Below, in pieces: positions 8,736 to 18,260 of a stretch of DNA of 64,000 nucleotides. Both the position numbers and the translations under genes were made by a program. Origin of the DNA: Campylobacter pinnipediorum subsp. caledonicus (GTDB lineage: Bacteria > Campylobacterota > Campylobacteria > Campylobacterales > Campylobacteraceae); assembly GCF_002022005.1 (NCBI RefSeq), contig NZ_CP017258.1, positions 1,302,001 through 1,366,000 of the forward strand, written 5' to 3'. The notes under the pieces were generated by a model. The model saw only the letters and a list, made by a program, of their open reading frames with translations. It was not told the origin of the DNA and did not search any database. The first letter of the stretch is position 1, and every line of letters begins with the position of its first letter.

Positions 8736-9974
8736 TTAAATTTGCTTTGATTCTTGATTTTCATACTCTATATTTAACTCATCTATCACAGTTGTTTTAA
8801 TAGTATGAGGGTTATAGCTTATTCTATCTTCTTTTGGTATACTCTCTTTTGTTAACGCAAATACTATAAGCACAAAAAGCAAAACAATATAAACATATAT
8901 AAAACCAAAATTTCCAAAAAAATTCATAGCAAAACCAATAACAATAGATGAAACCAAAGAACCAAAAGAGTAGCTAAACAAAAGCGTTCTTCCGATCTCC
9001 ATGCTTTTTGATTTATGCTCTAGCATATCATTTGCCCTAGCCAAGGACAAAACATAAAGACAAAAAATACCACCACCAAGAAAAAATGATAAAACATACT
9101 GCAAAATAATATTATTGCCGACAAATAAAAAACCAATTGATGCAAAAAAACCAACCAAAGAAGATGATATAATAGCAAACTTTCTACCAAGTGTATCTGA
9201 TAAATAACCCATAATAAACTGAGAAACAAATCCACCAAGCATTGCTATGGTCATAAAAAATGATACATTAGTTAAAGAAAACCCTTGTGATAATATAAAT
9301 AAACTTGCCATAGAGAAAAATCCATTTATTAAAACACCAGCAACAACACTTCCAACAAGTGCAAGAGGTGCTACTGAAAAAATTTTAGGAAAACTTGCAT
9401 TTTGTCTTTGAGGAATAGCTGGTTGTCTTATCTTTGTTAAATTCAAAGGTATACTTGAAAGCATAATAAAAGCAGCCGATATTATAAAAATCTGAGTAGG
9501 TTTTAAGTTTAAAGCTAAAATCAAAATACCCACACCAAAAGATACATAAAAAACTCCCTCATAAAAGGCTAGTATTCTTGAGCGATTTTTATTTCTTGCT
9601 TTTTCATTTAACCAACTTTCTATAACAACTAAAAGGGCATAGTAACAATAACCTAAACACCCTCTTAAAAATGCCCAAAAATACAAATTTGCGCCAAGCT
9701 CATACACCATAGAACAAACACCAAAAAACGCGCTAAAAATAGCAAATGAACGAATATGCCCTACTTTTGAAATTATAATGTGAGATGTTAAAGTACTAAG
9801 TATAGCTCCAACAAAAAAGCATGCATTTATAAGACCTATAGTCACATTATCAATATTCATTTGCTTAAGCAATGTAGAAAGAGAACTAACAACTAGTCCA
9901 TTTCCGACAAATAAAAGACTCATACCCAAAAACAGAGGCATCATAGTCTTTATAATGCGTTTGCTATTTGACAT
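8736..9974 (-). CDS. MFS transporter
   Basis: The 412-residue protein has about twelve hydrophobic segments and is a major facilitator. The loop 2-3 region and the repeat GYLSDTLGRKFA (about residue 260), the MFS A-type motif, are visible. The cytoplasmic tail after helix 12 is charged. Relatives are putative drug or metabolite exporters; the substrate is unknown. The ATG at 9974 has AAGGATAG upstream. It is 22 bases downstream of the 10-kb membrane protein gene and 3 bases before the FliK-like gene, so it lies in the same transcription unit. Confidence 0.85.
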   Translation of the reverse strand: MSNSKRIIKTMMPLFLGMSLLFVGNGLVVSSLSTLLKQMNIDNVTIGLINACFFVGAILSTLTSHIIISKVGHIRSFAIFSAFFGVCSMVYELGANLYFWAFLRGCLGYCYYALLVVIESWLNEKARNKNRSRILAFYEGVFYVSFGVGILILALNLKPTQIFIISAAFIMLSSIPLNLTKIRQPAIPQRQNASFPKIFSVAPLALVGSVVAGVLINGFFSMASLFILSQGFSLTNVSFFMTIAMLGGFVSQFIMGYLSDTLGRKFAIISSSLVGFFASIGFLFVGNNIILQYVLSFFLGGGIFCLYVLSLARANDMLEHKSKSMEIGRTLLFSYSFGSLVSSIVIGFAMNFFGNFGFIYVYIVLLFVLIVFALTKESIPKEDRISYNPHTIKTTVIDELNIEYENQESKQI

Positions 9975-9996
9975 TTCTATCCTTAAAATTTATTAA

Positions 9997-10470
9997 TTAT
10001 TTTGTTTCGTTTCTTTGTAAAAAACCAAGCACCAAAGCACCAATAGGCATCATACTTAAGCCAACAAGTAATCCAAAAACATTTAAAACATCATGTCGTT
10101 TTAGTAAAAAAAATCCGATAACAAAAAAAGCATAGGCAAACAAACGATAAGGAACAAACGCCATATCTAAATTCATATCTTTTAGTCTTATTTTTTTTGT
10201 TTTTAACCTTCGCTTTTCATCTTCTAAACTTACATCATCATTGAGTTGCTCTTCTTCATATTCTTCTTCAAATTCATCTAACTCATTTTTGTCTTTTAAT
10301 TTTTTTAGAACACGCCTTTTATAACTTTTATAACTAACAAAAGCTATAAAAATGGAACAAAAATATCCAATCTGAGAGCTATAAAAGAAATCATCAGCAA
10401 AAGCTAGTCCAAAACCACTAAGACACAACCAAAAAATCAAATAAACAATAAAAAGTTTTTTAAATTTCAT
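9997..10470 (-). CDS. Integral membrane protein of unknown function
   Basis: From the ATG at 10470 this is a 157-residue protein with two N-terminal hydrophobic segments, a highly charged central linker (EFEEEYEEEQL, then KTKKIRLKD) and two C-terminal hydrophobic segments. I do not recognise a domain. An earlier ATG at 10503 would add 11 residues but would overlap the upstream gene by 44 bases; neither start has a good ribosome site. It sits between the AtpI-like gene and the MFS gene. In C. jejuni I recall a similar pair of unnamed membrane proteins at this place. Confidence 0.7.
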   Translation of the reverse strand: MKFKKLFIVYLIFWLCLSGFGLAFADDFFYSSQIGYFCSIFIAFVSYKSYKRRVLKKLKDKNELDEFEEEYEEEQLNDDVSLEDEKRRLKTKKIRLKDMNLDMAFVPYRLFAYAFFVIGFFLLKRHDVLNVFGLLVGLSMMPIGALVLGFLQRNETK

Positions 10471-10726
10471 TGTTGTCTTTTGAAAATTTATATCTATTTT
10501 CATCTTTTAATTCATCCAAACTTTTTATCTGCTGTTCATATGCCTTTTTGATATTTAAAACAGCTGCTGCGATACCAAATCCAACTCCAACCCAAAGCAT
10601 AAATCCAAGTCCGGTAATATTTTTTAGCCACATACCAAGCCCGACTCCAATCAAAACAGCAACAACTATAGATATACCTAAGCTAAGATGCTGAGCAGCA
10701 CCAACGACATCTTTTATTTTTGCCAT
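10460..10726 (-). CDS. AtpZ/AtpI-family membrane protein
   Basis: The 88-residue protein has two hydrophobic helices separated by a short loop, with ISIVVAVLIGVGLGMWL followed by FMLWVGVGFGIAAAVLNIKKA. This is the small AtpZ/AtpI-type layout, a family associated with F1Fo ATP synthase assembly or Mg/Ca transport. No ATP synthase genes are adjacent. Its ATG overlaps the hemL stop by one base, so it is translated after hemL. Confidence 0.75.
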   Translation of the reverse strand: MAKIKDVVGAAQHLSLGISIVVAVLIGVGLGMWLKNITGLGFMLWVGVGFGIAAAVLNIKKAYEQQIKSLDELKDENRYKFSKDNNEI

Positions 10727-12003
10727 TATTTTGTTATCTCCTTAAATGCCTCATTTGCAGCATTTACAGCAAACTCTATATCTTCATCTGTCATGGTTGT
10801 GCAAATAAATCCTGTTTCAAACTGACTAGGGGCTAGATACACACCCTTGTTGAGCATTGCTTGATGAAACAAAGCATACATTTTTGTATCACTTTTTAAA
10901 GCATCATCGTAATTTAAAACTTCATTTTTATTAAAGAAAAATCCAAACATCGAACCACGGACATTTATCTGAATATCAACACCATATTTAGCTCCAGCTT
11001 GTTTAAAACCATTTACCAAGTTATTTGCCATAGTTTCTAATCTTTTATAAATTTCTGGATTTTCATTTATCTTTTTGATAGAAGCTATACCAGCGGCCAT
11101 AGCCAGAGGATTTCCGCTTAATGTTCCAGCTTGATACACCGCTCCATTTGGACTAAGACAATCCATTATCTCATTCTTACCACCAAAAGCAGCAACATTC
11201 ATACCACCGCCTATTACTTTTCCAAATGTAATCATATCAGCAAGAACACCGTGATAAGGCAAAGAACCAAACTCTGAAGCCCTAAAACCACTCATAACCT
11301 CATCAAATATTAACACCGCTTTATATTCATCACAAAGTTTTCTTAGGCCTTGTAAGAATTCTTTTTTGGCAGGAACTAAGCCCATGTTCCCAGCTATTGG
11401 TTCTATTATAACAGCGCCAATACTTTGAGTTTTAAAAATATTTTCAACACTTTGCAAGTCATTATAGATAGCCAAATGTGTATCTTTTACTGTATTTTCA
11501 GGAACTCCCGCACTTGATGCATGAAGATAAGTAGTAGCACCACTACCAGCTTTTACCAAAAGTGCATCTGAGTGTCCGTGATAGCAACCTTCAAATTTTA
11601 TAAGTCCATCTTTTTTCGCATAACCCCTAGCCACTCTTATAGCGCTCATTGTAGCCTCTGTGCCTGAACTAACGAAACGAATTTTATCTATGTTTTTAAA
11701 TTTATCACATACTATTTTAGCAAGTGTAGTCTCATTTAGACTAGGAGCGCCGTAGCTGATACCATAGCTTAAAGCCGAACTTATAGCATTTTGTATATCT
11801 TTATCACAATGTCCAAATATAAGCGGCCCCCAGCTTTGTATAAAATCAATATATTTTTTACCCTCCACATCATACAAATAAGATCCATCTCCTTTTTGTA
11901 TCACGATAGGAACCGCATTAACACTTTTAAAAGCTCTAACTGGAGAGTTTACACCACCTGGTATAAATTTTTTAGCTTCGTTAAACGCATCTTTATTTGT
12001 CAT
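10726..12003 (-). CDS. hemL: Glutamate-1-semialdehyde 2,1-aminomutase HemL
   Basis: HemL converts glutamate-1-semialdehyde to 5-aminolevulinate, the committed C5-pathway step of haem synthesis. It is a 425-residue class III PLP enzyme with [13 protein letters not shown] at the N terminus, the PLP-binding [17 protein letters not shown], the Asp motif [10 protein letters not shown] and the Schiff-base lysine in [12 protein letters not shown] (about 265). Its ATG overlaps the stop of the upstream cytochrome c gene (ATGA). Haem for the neighbouring cytochrome and for the fumarate reductase depends on this pathway. Confidence 0.96.
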   Translation of the reverse strand: MTNKDAFNEAKKFIPGGVNSPVRAFKSVNAVPIVIQKGDGSYLYDVEGKKYIDFIQSWGPLIFGHCDKDIQNAISSALSYGISYGAPSLNETTLAKIVCDKFKNIDKIRFVSSGTEATMSAIRVARGYAKKDGLIKFEGCYHGHSDALLVKAGSGATTYLHASSAGVPENTVKDTHLAIYNDLQSVENIFKTQSIGAVIIEPIAGNMGLVPAKKEFLQGLRKLCDEYKAVLIFDEVMSGFRASEFGSLPYHGVLADMITFGKVIGGGMNVAAFGGKNEIMDCLSPNGAVYQAGTLSGNPLAMAAGIASIKKINENPEIYKRLETMANNLVNGFKQAGAKYGVDIQINVRGSMFGFFFNKNEVLNYDDALKSDTKMYALFHQAMLNKGVYLAPSQFETGFICTTMTDEDIEFAVNAANEAFKEITK

Positions 12004-12398
12004 TTTTTATCCTTTAAATTTACTACATATTCATATAATATCTTAATCTCATCATCTGTTAAAAAATAGCTAGGCATTATACTATCTGATCTTGTTTTTT
12101 TTACAACACCCTTACAAATAAAATTCAAACTTGTCTTTTTTAGGGTATTTTTAAAACAATCAAATTCAACATCATTTATACTAGGCGATGTAAGTTCTTT
12201 TGGTATAAGTTGTTTTGTTTTTTTGTCTTGTGTTTTGTATTTTGCAATAACCATACCTTCACCATTTTGTCCGTGACAAAGATTGCAACCTATACCCCTT
12301 GGATTTGAATAGAGCATCTTAGCATACTCTTTTTTTGTGATAAAATCTGTCCCGAAACAAAAATGCAAAAATGCAAAAAAAACAAAAACTATTTTCAT
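12000..12398 (-). CDS. Periplasmic class I cytochrome c
   Basis: The 132-residue protein has a signal peptide (residues 1-16) and one haem-attachment motif CNLCH at about residue 38, followed by GQNGEG. A C-terminal [18 protein letters not shown] gives the likely axial Met and the final helix of a class I cytochrome c. Two further cysteines lie between these motifs. It would move electrons in the periplasm; the partner is unknown. It overlaps hemL by 4 bases (ATGA). It diverges from folD across 87 bases. Confidence 0.85.
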   Translation of the reverse strand: MKIVFVFFAFLHFCFGTDFITKKEYAKMLYSNPRGIGCNLCHGQNGEGMVIAKYKTQDKKTKQLIPKELTSPSINDVEFDCFKNTLKKTSLNFICKGVVKKTRSDSIMPSYFLTDDEIKILYEYVVNLKDKK

Positions 12399-12436
12399 TA
12401 ACTTCCAAATTTCTAAATTTTTAAATAAATTTTAGG

Positions 12437-12442
12437 TATGAT
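12437..12442 (+). promoter_or_regulatory. Candidate extended -10 of folD
   Basis: GGTATGAT is an extended -10-like element 44 bases before the folD ATG, in the divergent gap shared with the cytochrome c gene. Confidence 0.35.
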
Positions 12443-12485
12443 ACAACTTTTGTGATTAAAAACGCTTTTAATTTAAGGAATTTAT

Positions 12486-13349
12486 ATGAAAATTTTAGAT
12501 GGCAAAATAAGTAGTGCAAATGCAAAAGAGCAGATAAAGCACGATACAGAAGTCTTAAAAAATATAGGAGTGGAGCCTGCACTTGCTGTTATCTTGGTTG
12601 GTGAAAACAAGGCTAGTCAAACCTATGTTGCCTCAAAAGAAAAAGCTTGCATACAAACAGGAATAAAATCCATAATGCACCGTTTGCCAGAAAGCACAAC
12701 CCAAAGTGAACTTTTAGCACTTATTAATGTATTAAATTTAGATGATGGAGTGGATGGAATTTTAGTTCAACTTCCTTTACCAAAACACATAGACACAAAT
12801 ACTGTTTTAGAAAATATCAGATGCGATAAGGATGTTGATGGTTTTCACGCTATAAATGTCGGAAAACTAGCAAGTGGTTTTAAAGATGGATTTGTACCCT
12901 GTACCCCTTTGGGAATAATGAATATGTTAAATGAGTATAACATTGATCCAGCTGGAAAAAATGCTGTAATAATCGGAAGAAGCAATATCGTAGGAAAACC
13001 TATGGCGAGCTTACTTTTAAACGCAAACGCAACAATAACAATAACACACTCTAAAACTAAAAATTTAAAAGAAATTTGTAAAAATGCGGATATAATAGTA
13101 GCTGCAATAGGAAAGCCTAATTTTGTAACTAAAGATATGGTTAAAGATGGTGCTATTGTTATTGATGTCGGTATAAACAGACTTGATGATGGCTCTCTTT
13201 GTGGAGATGTTGATTTTAAAAATGTAGCTGAAAAAACTAGCTATATAACTCCAGTTCCAGGCGGAGTTGGACCTATGACTATAGCAATGCTTTTAAAAAA
13301 CACAATAAAATCAACACAAAATAGAGCCAAAAAACTTGGCTTAGTTTAA
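12486..13349 (+). CDS. folD: Methylenetetrahydrofolate dehydrogenase/cyclohydrolase FolD
   Basis: FolD interconverts 5,10-methylene-, methenyl- and 10-formyl-tetrahydrofolate. The 287-residue protein shows the catalytic Lys segment YVASKEKAC, the folate motif VDGILVQLPLPKH at about residue 94 and the NADP-site IGRSNIVGKPMASLLL plus PVPGGVGPMT. Length is typical. The ATG follows AAGGA. It is the first gene of a plus-strand run. Together with fhs elsewhere in the window it gives a route from formate to one-carbon folates. Confidence 0.97.
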   Translation: MKILDGKISSANAKEQIKHDTEVLKNIGVEPALAVILVGENKASQTYVASKEKACIQTGIKSIMHRLPESTTQSELLALINVLNLDDGVDGILVQLPLPKHIDTNTVLENIRCDKDVDGFHAINVGKLASGFKDGFVPCTPLGIMNMLNEYNIDPAGKNAVIIGRSNIVGKPMASLLLNANATITITHSKTKNLKEICKNADIIVAAIGKPNFVTKDMVKDGAIVIDVGINRLDDGSLCGDVDFKNVAEKTSYITPVPGGVGPMTIAMLLKNTIKSTQNRAKKLGLV

Positions 13350-13370
13350 TTTATAATTTGAAAGAAGTAT

Positions 13371-14234
13371 ATGAAAAAATTTTTAAGTAAGTTATATGAT
13401 TTTTCTAGCTCTTGGACTGGAACTATAATAATTGTATTGTTTGTTATTTTCTTTATAGCACAAGCATTTGTAATACCTAGCGGTTCTATGAAAAACACTC
13501 TTCTTGTAGGTGATTTTTTATTTGCAAAAAAGTTTAGTTATGGGATTCCAATACCTAGAATACCTTGGCTTGAGATGAGAGTTTTACCTGATTTTAATGA
13601 AAACGACCACCTCATAACCGATGAAGGCCCAAAAAGAGGAGATATAGTAATTTTTAGATATCCACACAATGAAAAAATACATTATGTAAAAAGATGTTTT
13701 GGTATCGGTGGAGATGAGATAATTTTTACAGAAAAACAAACTTTTTTAAGACCAAAAGAGGGTGATGATTTTATAAAAGCAACCTACGACAAAGATGACA
13801 TAACAACACTAAACGGAAAGTTATTTGTAAAAGAGCCGTATAAATTCCATGGGATACATTATGACAAAAATGCAAATATGTTTGAACAAATGATTTATTA
13901 TTATAACTCAAAAAAACTTGCAATGACTCCAGTTGATGTAAAAGAACTAGATAGTGTTATAAATGGACTTCCATTTAATGCATTTTATGTAAAAGTGCCT
14001 GAAAATGAGTATTTTATGATGGGCGACAATAGAGATCATTCAAATGACAGTAGATTTTGGGGAAGCGTTAAATATAGATATATAGTTGGCAAACCTTGGT
14101 TTGTTTATTTTAGCTGGGACAAGGACTACAAAATCAGATGGGAAAGAATAGGAAGATTTGTAGACACCTTAGAAAACGATAAACAAATAATAGACTCAGC
14201 TATAAAAGAGGATGATATAGATGGACTTTACTAA
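13371..14234 (+). CDS. lepB: Signal peptidase I
   Basis: LepB removes signal peptides from exported proteins at the outer face of the inner membrane. The 287-residue protein has an N-terminal membrane segment, the Ser nucleophile in PSGSMKNTLLVGD (about 36-48), the Lys base in HYVKRCFGIGGDE (about 104) and MGDNRDHSNDSRFWG near the end. Lengths around 280 are normal in Campylobacter. It lies 21 bases after folD and overlaps the M50 protease gene by 14 bases. Confidence 0.95.
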   Translation: MKKFLSKLYDFSSSWTGTIIIVLFVIFFIAQAFVIPSGSMKNTLLVGDFLFAKKFSYGIPIPRIPWLEMRVLPDFNENDHLITDEGPKRGDIVIFRYPHNEKIHYVKRCFGIGGDEIIFTEKQTFLRPKEGDDFIKATYDKDDITTLNGKLFVKEPYKFHGIHYDKNANMFEQMIYYYNSKKLAMTPVDVKELDSVINGLPFNAFYVKVPENEYFMMGDNRDHSNDSRFWGSVKYRYIVGKPWFVYFSWDKDYKIRWERIGRFVDTLENDKQIIDSAIKEDDIDGLY

Positions 14235-14862
14235 TATTAATCTAGAGGAGATACTATTTTTACTTTTAGCGTTGATAATTGCGATAGTAGGACATGAGAT
14301 AATGCACGGCTGGGTTGCTTATAAATTTGGAGACAGCACCGCAAAATCCCAAAATAGACTGAGCATAAATCCTATTCGCCATATAGACCCGATAGGAACT
14401 ATTATACTTCCAGCTATACTTTATTTTAGTGGCGGTTTTTTATTTGGTTGGGCAAAACCAGTTCCTGTAAATATAAACGTAGTTGTAAAAAATGGTGGTT
14501 ATAAAGCTGGTGTATTTGTGGCACTTGCTGGCATATTTTACAATATCGTGTTAGCTATTTTTTCTCTTTTTATACTTATGAATTTTACAGAAACCTTAAA
14601 TAATAGTACTGCAAAATTTTTATATATACTTTTTAATATAAATCTTTTTTTAGGTCTTTTAAATTTATATCCAATACCACCATTAGATGGTTCCAAAGCA
14701 TTAATATATACGCTTTTACAATTTGGATTTAATAAAATAGCAAGTAAAATTTATTCGCTTGAAAGATATGGAATGGTAATACTTATTGTAATAATTATAA
14801 GCCCTATTTCAAAATATTTTTTTGCACCAATTGATTATATTTTTAAGTTATTTTTAAATTAG
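14221..14862 (+). CDS. M50-family membrane metalloprotease (site-2 protease type)
   Basis: The 213-residue polytopic protein has the zinc motif HEIMH (about residue 24, in a GHEIMHGWVAYKFGD helix) and the second metal motif NLYPIPPLDGSKA near 155. This is the short rhomboid-free site-2 protease form without PDZ domains. Substrates are unknown; relatives cleave membrane-bound regulators or signal-peptide remnants. Translational overlap with lepB suggests a shared role in processing of exported or membrane proteins, which is inference. Confidence 0.88.
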   Translation: MDFTNINLEEILFLLLALIIAIVGHEIMHGWVAYKFGDSTAKSQNRLSINPIRHIDPIGTIILPAILYFSGGFLFGWAKPVPVNINVVVKNGGYKAGVFVALAGIFYNIVLAIFSLFILMNFTETLNNSTAKFLYILFNINLFLGLLNLYPIPPLDGSKALIYTLLQFGFNKIASKIYSLERYGMVILIVIIISPISKYFFAPIDYIFKLFLN

Positions 14863-14877
14863 ATATTGAGGAACATA

Positions 14878-15321
14878 ATGAAGATAAATAAAATTTATAT
14901 AGCAAGTGACCACGCTGGATTTGATTTAAAAGAGCGTGTAAAAGATTTTTTAAAATCAAAATTTGAAGTTATAGATTTAGGCACAAATAGTTCAGATGTT
15001 AGTGTAGATTATCCTGATTTTGCACATGAGTTAGCTTTGAGATTAAAAGATGATGATTATGGGATACTTATTTGTGGAACAGGGATTGGCATATCCATAG
15101 CTGCAAATAGACATGAAAATATAAGATGTGCTCTTTGTCATGATCATCTAGGAGCAAAACTATCAAGAGAACACAATAATGCAAATGTAATAGCATTTGG
15201 AGCAAGAGTTGTCGGAGATGAAGTTGCTTATGATATGCTAAATACATTTTTTAGCACAGAATTTGCAGGTCAAAGACACGAAAAAAGAGTAATAAAAATA
15301 AATTATAAAGAGAGTAGATAA
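14878..15321 (+). CDS. rpiB: Ribose-5-phosphate isomerase B
   Basis: RpiB interconverts ribose-5-phosphate and ribulose-5-phosphate in the non-oxidative pentose phosphate pathway. The sequence has IASDHAGFDLKE at the start, the catalytic CGTGIGISIAANR (about residue 65) and the Asp-His pair in CALCHDHLGAKLSREHNNANV. I choose the ATG at 14878 because GAGGA lies six bases before it; the reading frame also has a TTG four codons earlier. Length is 147, normal for the family. Its stop overlaps the next ATG. Confidence 0.95.
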   Translation: MKINKIYIASDHAGFDLKERVKDFLKSKFEVIDLGTNSSDVSVDYPDFAHELALRLKDDDYGILICGTGIGISIAANRHENIRCALCHDHLGAKLSREHNNANVIAFGARVVGDEVAYDMLNTFFSTEFAGQRHEKRVIKINYKESR

Positions 15322-15650
15322 TGAGCGAATGGCTTTTTCTAACAGCTTTGATATGTGTTTGTTTGTATCTTGTGGTAATGGTTTTTTATTTTAAAACATT
15401 ACTTAAAAAAGAAAGAAGCACAAAAGATTTTATGAAAAACAATCTTCAAGATACTGAGATTGTTATAAGAAAACTTCAAATTCAGTTGCAAAGAAGTTTG
15501 GGGAATATAGATATATTAACAGAAGAATTAAATAAAACAAAAAATGATGTTACATCACTTAGAACAAGAAATTCACAATACAGACTAGAAAATGACAAAC
15601 TAAGAGGAAGAATAAGAGAGCTTGAAGGAAAGATAGAAGCACTACTATAA
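15321..15650 (+). CDS. Membrane-anchored coiled-coil protein, function unknown
   Basis: The 109-residue protein has one N-terminal hydrophobic helix (about residues 4-26) followed by a long charged heptad-like coiled coil to the C terminus. I recognise no catalytic motif. It starts at the rpiB stop (TAATG) and is followed 8 bases later by apt, so it is within the operon. An unnamed gene occupies the same place in C. jejuni as I recall. It could be a small scaffold or tether; that is a guess from shape only. Confidence 0.75.
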   Translation: MSEWLFLTALICVCLYLVVMVFYFKTLLKKERSTKDFMKNNLQDTEIVIRKLQIQLQRSLGNIDILTEELNKTKNDVTSLRTRNSQYRLENDKLRGRIRELEGKIEALL

Positions 15651-15658
15651 GGAATAAA

Positions 15659-16207
15659 ATGTTACATTTAAACGAAGAAGAAAAAAAATATTTATTAGAT
15701 TCTATTAGAAGTATAAAAGATTTTCCAAAACCTGGAATTGTTTTTAAAGATATCACAACACTACTAAATAATGCAAAGGCATTTGGGTTTTTAATGAACC
15801 ATTTAGAACAAAGATACAAAAGTTTTGATTTGGATTTTATAGTTGGAATAGAAAGTCGTGGCTTTATATTTGGTGCAGCGCTAGCCACAAGACTTAAAAT
15901 CGGCTTTGTTCCTATAAGAAAACCAAAAAAACTACCATATATAACAATATCTCAAAAATATAGTTTAGAATATGGTGTAGATGAGGTTCAAATGCATGTT
16001 GATGCTTTTGCAAACAAATCAGGTGCAAAAGTACTTTTAATAGATGATTTAATAGCGACTGGTGGAACAGCAAAAGCTAGTATAGAACTCATAAAACAAA
16101 CAAATGCTAATTGTGTTGAAGCTTGTTTTTTAATAAATTTAAAAGATCTTGGTGGAGATAAAGAAATTTCAAAACTAACAAATATTTACAATGTATTAGA
16201 GATTTAA
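15659..16207 (+). CDS. apt: Adenine phosphoribosyltransferase
   Basis: Apt salvages adenine by converting it with PRPP to AMP. The 182-residue protein shows [15 protein letters not shown] at the N terminus, [14 protein letters not shown] in the middle and the PRPP-binding loop [16 protein letters not shown] at about residue 125. Length is normal. The start ATG at 15659 has AAGGAATAAA just upstream. It is contiguous with the DedA gene. Confidence 0.96.
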   Translation: MLHLNEEEKKYLLDSIRSIKDFPKPGIVFKDITTLLNNAKAFGFLMNHLEQRYKSFDLDFIVGIESRGFIFGAALATRLKIGFVPIRKPKKLPYITISQKYSLEYGVDEVQMHVDAFANKSGAKVLLIDDLIATGGTAKASIELIKQTNANCVEACFLINLKDLGGDKEISKLTNIYNVLEI

Positions 16208-16816
16208 ATGGAAGAAATTTTCATTAACTTAATACATGATTATAGCTACATAATCATATTTATATGGTGTATGCTCGAAGGAGAAATGGCTCTTATAATG
16301 GCAGGAATATTATCTCATACTGGAGTTATTATCTTACCATTAGCCATATTTGTAGCAGCACTGGGTGGCTTTGCTGGAGATCAGCTATATTTTTATATAG
16401 GCAGATACAACAAAAGTAAGATATCAAAAAAATTAAAATCACAAAGAAGAAAATTTGCTATAGCTCACCTGCTTATGAAAAAATATGGCTCTTGGATTAT
16501 ATTTATACAAAGATATCTGTATGGTCTTAGAACAATTTTACCAATAAGCATAGGTCTTACAAGATACAGTGCTAAGAAATTTGCGTTTATAAATTTCATA
16601 AGTGCTTTAGCATGGGCTAGCATAACAATACTACCTTCATATATATTAGGTGATAAAATTATAAAAGTATTAGAACATTCAAAAAATCATTGGTATATAG
16701 CAATACCTTTGGTGATAATATTTTTGTCAATATTGATTTTTGCATTTAAAAAATTTGAAGATAATATTTTAAACAAAAGACATGAAATTAAAAAAAGGAA
16801 AAGAAATGAAATTTGA
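16208..16816 (+). CDS. DedA-family membrane protein
   Basis: The 202-residue polytopic protein matches the DedA (SNARE-associated/VTT) family: EGEMALIMAGILSHTGVI near the start, GFAGDQLYFYIGRY (about 55-70) and the amphipathic RYLYGLRTILPISIGL. The family includes undecaprenyl-phosphate and other phospholipid translocases of the inner membrane. The start immediately follows the apt stop. Its end overlaps pepA by 11 bases. Confidence 0.9.
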   Translation: MEEIFINLIHDYSYIIIFIWCMLEGEMALIMAGILSHTGVIILPLAIFVAALGGFAGDQLYFYIGRYNKSKISKKLKSQRRKFAIAHLLMKKYGSWIIFIQRYLYGLRTILPISIGLTRYSAKKFAFINFISALAWASITILPSYILGDKIIKVLEHSKNHWYIAIPLVIIFLSILIFAFKKFEDNILNKRHEIKKRKRNEI

Positions 16817-18260
16817 AATCATAAATCAGCCATTAGATCAAATTCAAGCTGATTTAACATTGGTTTTTGTAATAGACAAAAACTTGAAACATAAATTTAT
16901 AAAAGATGAAAAAGAATTTGATTTTTTTGGATTTGATGGTTCTGGAAGTGTTTTGATACAAAAAACAAAAACTCTTTATATTGGGATAGAAAATCTTGAT
17001 TATGAAGAGCTAAGGCTTGGTGCTTGCAAGGCATTTGAAGCAGTAAAATCTTTGAATATAAAAAGCATAAAACTTGCATCTTATCTCTCAAAATGCCAAA
17101 AAATGAGTTTTCAAAGTATAGTTGAAGGATTTATTCTGGGAAGTTATGAATTTAACAAATACAAAAAAGAAAAAAAAGAATCAAAGCTTCAAAATATAAT
17201 ATTCTCAACGCAAGAAGAACTAAACGATGAAACAATTGATGTAAACAAAGCTGAACTTGGTCTAAAAAATGGTCAAATAATAGCAAATGCAACAAACTTT
17301 ACAAAAAATATCGTAAACGAAATACCAGAAATATATACTCCTATAAAAATGGCTAATGATGCTAAAAACCTAGCAAAAGAGCTAAAAAATGTAACCTGCG
17401 AAGTTTACGATGAAGAATTTTTGAAAAAAGAAAATATGAATGCATTTTTGGCTGTAAATAGAGCAAGTGTTCATCCACCTAGACTTATTCATATGATCTA
17501 CAAACCACAAAATGCAAAAAAAAGAGTAATATTTGTAGGCAAGGGATTAACATATGATAGCGGCGGTCTTAGCTTAAAACCAGCTGATTATATGGTAACA
17601 ATGAAAGCTGACAAAAGTGGAGCCGCGGCAGCACTTGGTATCATAAAAGGGGCAAGTGAGCTTGAGCTTGATATAGAAGTGCATGCTATACTTGGAGCAA
17701 CTGAAAATATGATAGGTGGAAATGCCTATAAACCTGATGATGTTATTATGTCTCGTGAAGGTGTTAGCATAGAGGTTAAAAATACCGATGCCGAGGGAAG
17801 ACTTGTTTTGGCTGATTGTTTAAGCTGGGCGCAAGATTTTAAACCAGATATTTTAATAGATATGGCTACATTAACTGGAGCTTGCGTTGTTGGTCTTGGA
17901 GAATACACAAGTGGTATAATGGGAAACAATGAAGAATTAAAAGAGGATTTTAGAAAAAAAATATCAAAAAGTGGCGAATTAACTACAATTTTTCATTTTA
18001 ATAAGCACCTAAAAGAACTTATAAAAACACCTATTGCGGATGTTTGCAATATATCTAGTTCAAGATATGGTGGTGCTATAACAGCTGGATTATTTTTAGA
18101 TAAGTTTATAAGAGATGAAAATAAACAAAAATGGATGCACCAAGATATAGCCGGCCCAGCATATGTTCAAAAAGCTTGGGGATACAACCAACATGGAGCT
18201 AGCGGTGCTGGTGTAAGAATGAACTTATATTATCTAAATGAAATTGCGAAGGAGGCATAA
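16806..18260 (+). CDS. pepA: Leucyl aminopeptidase PepA (M17)
   Basis: PepA is a di-metal cytosolic aminopeptidase. The C-terminal catalytic domain shows GKGLTYDSGGLSLKP and MKADKSGAAAALG (metal Lys and Asp), then NTDAEGRLVLADCLSWAQ with the second metal site and bicarbonate-site Arg. I start at the ATG at 16806 because AAAGGAAAAGAA precedes it; an upstream in-frame ATG at 16782 lies in the DedA end. The length of 484 residues is typical. Its stop overlaps ychF by one base. PepA can also bind DNA in some bacteria; nothing here shows that. Confidence 0.95.
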   Translation: MKFEIINQPLDQIQADLTLVFVIDKNLKHKFIKDEKEFDFFGFDGSGSVLIQKTKTLYIGIENLDYEELRLGACKAFEAVKSLNIKSIKLASYLSKCQKMSFQSIVEGFILGSYEFNKYKKEKKESKLQNIIFSTQEELNDETIDVNKAELGLKNGQIIANATNFTKNIVNEIPEIYTPIKMANDAKNLAKELKNVTCEVYDEEFLKKENMNAFLAVNRASVHPPRLIHMIYKPQNAKKRVIFVGKGLTYDSGGLSLKPADYMVTMKADKSGAAAALGIIKGASELELDIEVHAILGATENMIGGNAYKPDDVIMSREGVSIEVKNTDAEGRLVLADCLSWAQDFKPDILIDMATLTGACVVGLGEYTSGIMGNNEELKEDFRKKISKSGELTTIFHFNKHLKELIKTPIADVCNISSSRYGGAITAGLFLDKFIRDENKQKWMHQDIAGPAYVQKAWGYNQHGASGAGVRMNLYYLNEIAKEA